A model generated the notes under the pieces. That model saw only the letters and a list, made by a program, of their open reading frames with translations. It did no database searches and was not told the DNA's origin. Position numbers and translations under genes: made by a program. A DNA stretch of 9,455 nucleotides from Caryophanales bacterium UBA6414 (GTDB taxonomy: Bacteria > Bacillota_I > Bacilli_A > RF39 > UBA660): assembly GCA_002438545.1 (NCBI GenBank), contig DJPK01000046.1, positions 1-9,455 of the forward strand, in the 5' to 3' direction. Below are positions 5,819 through 9,455 of the stretch, piece after piece. Within the stretch, counting starts at the first letter, position 1, and each line of letters starts with the position of its first letter.

Positions 5819-7198
5819 CTAATCGACAAATATATTTTCTTCACTATATAATTCATCTTTCTTTTCTTCTTCTATTTTATTACTATCCATAATAAACTTA
5901 TAACTATCTAACATTTCTTTCTTAGTTTTAGGACTAAATCTATATTGTCTTAAATTATCTAATATCTTCTTACCATTAGTAAGTCTATCTTTAAGTTCAT
6001 CACTCATCTCATCAAAGTTAGCAAGTTCATATATTTCTCTAACGTCAAGATAAGATAATAATTGAATTCTAACCTTACTACCAACTTTCTTCATATTATC
6101 ATCTTGTACATTACCACCTAATCTCGATACTGAAAGTCCATAATCAATTGCTGGTTTCTCACCTTTCGTAAAGTTTTTACTAGATAATACAATCTGTCCA
6201 TCACAAATACTAATAATATTAGTAGATATATAATCAGTAATATCTCCACCCTTTGTTTCTACAATAGGCAAGATAGTAATAGAACCACCATTAATATGCT
6301 GACAACCTCTCTCTAACAATCTACTATGAGCATAGAAAATATCAGCAGGATATGCATCTCTACCAGGAGTCTTCTTACTAGCAAGTGATATCTGTCTATA
6401 AGTATCCGCATGATTCTTTAAATCATCAATACATACTAATACATCATAAGTTTGAGCCATAAAAGTTTCTGCTATTGATAAAGCTACATAAGGAGTTAAA
6501 TAAGTTCTTGGTGGAAGTTCATCATGAAATGATGCAATAATAATAGTATAACTAGCCGCACCCCTCTTCGTAAGTTCATAATAGATATCTTTTACTTCTT
6601 TCTTAGTCTTACCTAAAGCTACATAAATACATAATACATTCTTATCTTTTTGATTAACAATTGTATCTAAACATAACTGTGTCTTACCAGTCTTTTTATC
6701 ACCAATAATAAGCTGTCTTTGACCTTTACCAATTGGATATAATAAGTCAATACCTGTAATACCTGTAAGTAATTCTCTATTAACCGTACCCCTATCCATA
6801 ATAGATGTACTCTTATTCTCAACGCTAATCTCTACTAAGTTATCAAATTTCTTACCCGCTATTAAATCATTACCAAATATATCAATAACCTTACCAACAG
6901 AATCAAGACTAAATAAACATTTAAACTCTTTCTTTAAGCCATAAACAATATCACCAGGTTTAACAACATCATATACATTTACTAAAGCTACAATAACACG
7001 ATCCGGATATATACCAAATACATAACCATTAGCCTTATCATCAACATTAACTTTCTCATAAAAACTAATATCATTTAATCCTGATACTTCAATAATATAT
7101 TCATTAACTTTAATAACCTTACCAGCAGTATAAACATTATTATTATTCTTAATATTATCTATAGATTCATTTAAATCATTTAAAAATATATCATCCAT
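5819..7198 (-). CDS. F-type ATPase alpha subunit (regulatory nucleotide-binding)
   Basis: Non-catalytic nucleotide-binding subunit of the alpha-beta ring, 459 residues (usual about 500). Residue numbers count from the chosen ATG. The N-terminal beta-barrel (about 20-90) contains AGKVIKVNEYIIEVSGL. Walker A in RQLIIGDKKTGKT covers about 161-173. YRQISLASKKTPGRDAYPAD is at about 267-286, FYAHSRLLERG follows, and ITILPIVETKGGDITDYI leads to DGQIVLS. SVSRLGG at 356-362 carries the arginine finger (Arg359) that reaches the beta active site. The membrane-proximal N-terminal helix that binds delta is weak. ATG 7196-7198 is preferred over GTG 7216 because AAAGGA (7208-7213) precedes it. The gene starts 4 bases after the stalk gene stop and is followed by beta directly, with gamma moved elsewhere. 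Confidence 0.93.
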   Translation of the reverse strand: MDDIFLNDLNESIDNIKNNNNVYTAGKVIKVNEYIIEVSGLNDISFYEKVNVDDKANGYVFGIYPDRVIVALVNVYDVVKPGDIVYGLKKEFKCLFSLDSVGKVIDIFGNDLIAGKKFDNLVEISVENKSTSIMDRGTVNRELLTGITGIDLLYPIGKGQRQLIIGDKKTGKTQLCLDTIVNQKDKNVLCIYVALGKTKKEVKDIYYELTKRGAASYTIIIASFHDELPPRTYLTPYVALSIAETFMAQTYDVLVCIDDLKNHADTYRQISLASKKTPGRDAYPADIFYAHSRLLERGCQHINGGSITILPIVETKGGDITDYISTNIISICDGQIVLSSKNFTKGEKPAIDYGLSVSRLGGNVQDDNMKKVGSKVRIQLLSYLDVREIYELANFDEMSDELKDRLTNGKKILDNLRQYRFSPKTKKEMLDSYKFIMDSNKIEEEKKDELYSEENIFVD

Positions 7199-7202
7199 AC
7201 TA

Positions 7203-7964
7203 TCAATTCCTTTCACTCAAACTAAAATCATATATCTTATCTCTATATATTATCTTAATTCCCTTATATATCTTATCAGAATAAATAGTCTTAATATATT
7301 TATTTAAATAATCATAATTCTCTTTCTTATTACCCACTAAAATCTTAATAGTAGGATCATTTAAACTAATAAGTTCATCTAAATAAGAAATAAAATTCTC
7401 TACGCTATTATCACTAACAATAACTTTAAATGCCTCGTATACTTTAAACTCTTCCTCAGTAAGCAATTCTTTATAATACTCTTCTCTATCAAGACCACTC
7501 TTTGTCTTTAAAGTATATATAACATCACTAGTAAACTTATCTCTTAAATTTAAACAAAATTTATAATTATTTTTACCCTTAGTAAGAGAAATAAAATCTT
7601 TAATTAACTCTTCATAATTAACATTAAAATTCTCTTCTATTTTTTTATTTAATTCAAATATATTATTATCACGATACTGTGTCTGATTAAATAAATCAAT
7701 AACCTCAGTATCAAAAGCATACCCCGACTCTTTATTCAATTCGTTTTCTTCTTTATTACCCTGTTTTTTATTCTTTAATAATTCCTCTATTTCATTAAGT
7801 TTATTCTCTTTAGCTAAAATTAAATCATCGTAATCTTGAAGTTTATTAACAAAATATGATTTAGTCTGATTATTAACAATTTTAACAGTATTCTTAAGTA
7901 TTAAAAACATGAATAATATTAAAATTATCATAACCACACATACAATAACAATTACCAGTGCCAT
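7203..7964 (-). CDS. Peripheral-stalk protein, b/delta-like fusion
   Basis: A 253-residue protein that seems to do the job of subunits b and delta together, the stator that keeps the alpha-beta ring from spinning. Residues 2-24 are a strong N-terminal membrane anchor, followed by a charged helical stretch (about 30-75) as in subunit b. The C-terminal 20 residues, IYKGIKIIYRDKIYDFSLS at 232-250, match the end of delta (family pattern: LIGGxxxxxGDxxxDxSxRxxL). The middle (about 85-200) is helical and not clearly assignable. Actinobacterial AtpFH shows that b-delta fusions exist; the resemblance to V-type subunit E, which has a similar C-terminal end, cannot be excluded. The ATG follows the c stop directly (TAATATG), so translation is probably coupled. 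It ends with TGA then TAG. Confidence 0.75.
   Translation of the reverse strand: MALVIVIVCVVMIILILFMFLILKNTVKIVNNQTKSYFVNKLQDYDDLILAKENKLNEIEELLKNKKQGNKEENELNKESGYAFDTEVIDLFNQTQYRDNNIFELNKKIEENFNVNYEELIKDFISLTKGKNNYKFCLNLRDKFTSDVIYTLKTKSGLDREEYYKELLTEEEFKVYEAFKVIVSDNSVENFISYLDELISLNDPTIKILVGNKKENYDYLNKYIKTIYSDKIYKGIKIIYRDKIYDFSLSERN
7208..7213 (-). promoter_or_regulatory. Ribosome binding site deciding the alpha start
   Basis: AAAGGA lies 9 bases before the ATG at 7196-7198, within the end of the stalk gene. The upstream in-frame GTG at 7216 has no binding site. Confidence 0.6.
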
Positions 7965-7965
7965 A

Positions 7966-8214
7966 TTAATAAGTTACTAAAGGATTAAAGAATAATAATA
8001 AGAAACAAAAAGCAAATAAGAATAGTAAAAATACCGCTGTAATAATCAATATTGTCATAACAGAATGTACTACATCATTTTTTGTCTCAGGATTTCTCCC
8101 AATTGCCTCTGCTACTCTACCTCCTAATATGCCGGTACCTACACCTAAACCTAAAAATCCAAGCCCAAGCATTAGTCCAACACCAAGAGCCGTATACGAT
8201 AAAATCGTCTCCAT
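7966..8214 (-). CDS. F-type ATPase c-like proteolipid lacking the ion-binding carboxylate
   Basis: An 82-residue hairpin of two membrane helices. Helix 1 carries the glycine ladder that packs c rings (GVGLMLGLGFLGLGVGTG at 11-28, then AEAIGR), and RNPE at 40-43 is the polar loop that contacts gamma and epsilon (RQPE in many bacteria). Aligning that loop with Bacillus PS3 c puts its essential Glu56 at Ala60 here, in the sequence IITAVFLL. The codons (ACA GCG GTA) are unambiguous. Neither helix contains Asp, Glu, Asn or Gln in its membrane part, so proton or sodium binding of the known kind looks impossible. It is the first gene of the operon, with AGGAGT upstream of ATG 8212-8214 and a strong promoter. 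A structural ring turned by ATP hydrolysis without ion transport is inferred. Confidence 0.88.
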   Translation of the reverse strand: METILSYTALGVGLMLGLGFLGLGVGTGILGGRVAEAIGRNPETKNDVVHSVMTILIITAVFLLFLFAFCFLLLFFNPLVTY

Positions 8215-8250
8215 AATATCACTCCTATCTATACTAATCTACTATAACTA

Positions 8251-8280
8251 ATTATATCTCAACAATAACCACCATGTCAA
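8251..8280 (-). promoter_or_regulatory. Consensus sigma-A promoter of the ATPase operon
   Basis: On the minus strand there is a perfect -35 box TTGACA (8280-8275), an 18-base spacer and a perfect -10 box TATAAT (8256-8251). The start would be near 8244, giving a leader of about 30 bases with AGGAGT before the c gene. The -35 box overlaps the TGA stop (8279-8277) of the preceding gene. No operator-like repeat was seen around it, so strong, possibly constitutive expression is inferred. Confidence 0.8.
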
Positions 8281-9005
8281 TTTAAATCATTAATACTTTT
8301 TAATTTTGAATTACTACTAGACAACATTACTTCACGATTATAAACAACTAAATAATCAAAACTAACATTAACTTCATAATTTTCATTCTTAACTACTACT
8401 ACCTTATTCTCAATATCAACTATCTCTACTTTATCTTCCTCTTTATCAAAGTATTGTAATGTATAACCACCACCAGTAGTTAAGTATGACATTGCACTAA
8501 GATGTATATAATAAACATCATCAATATATATATCTACTTCATCAGGAAAGAAATACATATCTTTATAATCATAGATAAAGAAATAATTATAATCTTTAAA
8601 ACTACCTGTATCTCCTAAATAGCGCATATTATCTTCTTTATAATAAACACCATACTTATCCATCTGATACTCTTTAATATCTTTTAAAGGAAATACTATA
8701 TCCATACTTTTAGGAAATATTACCCTATCTGAAGAACTATAATATACCGGCATGGAATTATATTCAATAGTAAGACCCTTAGGTACTAAATCCATAATCT
8801 TATTATCATGATTATAACTAACATTAGCCTTATACTCTAACTTATCCTGTGATAAATATTGAAATACTTCTATCTCTTTAATATTTCTCTTACTCTTATA
8901 CTTATAATCACTATATATAAATATAAAACTAATAACACACAATAATATAACTAATATAGGCACTATAACTTTATAATTACCCTTAATCTTCTCTATTATT
9001 TTCAT
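8277..9005 (-). CDS. Single-pass membrane protein with tyrosine-rich outer domain, function unknown
   Basis: A 242-residue protein that I do not recognise. A short basic N-terminus (MKIIEKIKGNYK) is followed by one hydrophobic helix at about 13-31 (VIVPILVILLCVISFIFIY) and then KYKSKR. This looks like an uncleaved signal anchor with about 205 residues outside the cell. The outer domain is rich in Tyr, Val and Asp, with alternating hydrophobic residues typical of beta strands, and a GGGYTLQYF turn near 174-182. No known domain or cysteine pair is evident. ATG 9003-9005 has AAAGGAG upstream and lies 12 bases after the stop of the Ig-like protein, so the two are probably co-transcribed. Its end overlaps the ATPase promoter. 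A role at the envelope with the motor is only suggested by position. Confidence 0.8.
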   Translation of the reverse strand: MKIIEKIKGNYKVIVPILVILLCVISFIFIYSDYKYKSKRNIKEIEVFQYLSQDKLEYKANVSYNHDNKIMDLVPKGLTIEYNSMPVYYSSSDRVIFPKSMDIVFPLKDIKEYQMDKYGVYYKEDNMRYLGDTGSFKDYNYFFIYDYKDMYFFPDEVDIYIDDVYYIHLSAMSYLTTGGGYTLQYFDKEEDKVEIVDIENKVVVVKNENYEVNVSFDYLVVYNREVMLSSSNSKLKSINDLN

Positions 9006-9017
9006 ACCCCTACTCCT

Positions 9018-9455
9018 TTACTCATTAATATATTGATAATAACTATTACTATTAATAACTACTCCATTACTAGATACACTATTTAATCTAATAACTACTA
9101 CACTACCCTTATCAATATTAGGAAGAACAAAACTATCTACTACACTCTTAGCATTCTCACTAACACTAACACTCTTACTATCAACTACAACATCATCAAT
9201 AATTAAACTAACATTAGCTTTATCAATAGTATATCTAGAATCTAAACTAATACGATAACTAAGTTCATTACTAACTTTTGATACCTTAACTAAAGATACT
9301 TGATAACTAGGATAAACAGTACTAACATCTATCTCACTAAAACTATCTGATAACATCTTACCTTCATCATCTAAATAACTAAACATAAACTTCAAATTAT
9401 ACTTAGTCCCCATCTTTAATCCATTAAGAATAATATTAGTATTACTCTTTGATAA
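9018..9455 (-). CDS. C-terminal part of a secreted or surface protein with Ig/FN3-like repeats (partial)
   Basis: The frame is open to the window edge, so this is the last 145 or so residues of a longer protein. The Met at 9413 has no good ribosome binding site and is probably internal. Two beta-sandwich-like units are visible. The first contains LNGLKMGTKYNLKFMFSYLD, a close fit to the FN3/Ig-like pattern L-x-G-L-x-x-G-T-x-Y. The second, about 40-125 residues after the Met at 9413, ends in LPNIDKGSVVVIRLNSV with a similar spacing. Composition is rich in Ser, Val, Asn and Tyr with no Cys or Trp in the visible part, as in many Gram-positive surface proteins. There is no C-terminal LPxTG or membrane helix, so anchoring, if any, must be upstream or through the neighbouring single-pass protein. 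Ligand unknown. Confidence 0.75.
   Translation of the reverse strand, partial: LSKSNTNIILNGLKMGTKYNLKFMFSYLDDEGKMLSDSFSEIDVSTVYPSYQVSLVKVSKVSNELSYRISLDSRYTIDKANVSLIIDDVVVDSKSVSVSENAKSVVDSFVLPNIDKGSVVVIRLNSVSSNGVVINSNSYYQYINE

Overview
The window is a very AT-rich stretch of a low-GC bacterial chromosome. Every convincing gene is on the minus strand, so transcription runs from base 9455 toward base 1. Shine-Dalgarno sites are Firmicutes-like and promoters have consensus TTGACA/TATAAT-type boxes. All tryptophans checked are TGG, and TGA is used as a stop at 7203-7205 and 8277-8279. This points to the genetic code 11 side of the Bacilli/Mollicutes (Acholeplasma-, RF39- or RFN20-like gut lineages) rather than a true Mycoplasma. 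That placement is an inference; there is no rRNA or marker gene here.

The core is a seven-gene operon (8214 to 2896) for a non-standard F-type rotary ATPase. It starts from a near-perfect promoter at 8251-8280. In order of transcription the genes are a c-like proteolipid, a membrane-anchored b/delta-like stalk protein, alpha, beta, a short epsilon, an unrecognised five-helix membrane protein, and gamma. The usual order is a-c-b-delta-alpha-gamma-beta-epsilon. Alpha and beta keep the Walker motifs, the catalytic glutamate and the arginine finger, so ATP hydrolysis should be intact. The c subunit has alanine where the ion-carrying carboxylate should be. No subunit a is recognisable in the window, and epsilon lacks its C-terminal regulatory helices. 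The simplest reading is an ATP-driven rotary motor that does not pump ions. It is conceptually close to the F1-like 'X0' ATPases of mycoplasmas, but it still carries a recognisable c ring and peripheral stalk.

Upstream of the operon lie the end of a secreted or surface protein with Ig/FN3-like beta-sandwich repeats (9018 to beyond 9455) and a single-pass membrane protein with a tyrosine-rich outer domain (8277-9005). Both could be envelope partners of the motor. Downstream, with its own consensus promoter, is a 549-residue acidic coiled-coil cytoplasmic protein (1182-2831), followed by a hairpin terminator at 1139-1169.

The left end (33-915) is an unrelated accessory gene: a YhcG/DUF1016-type PD-(D/E)XK nuclease split in two by a single-base frameshift near 415-417. 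In and upstream of it are four copies of a short GC-rich palindrome. The copy inside the gene encodes its GATLWHQ motif, and the upstream copies look like degenerate versions of the same coding segment.
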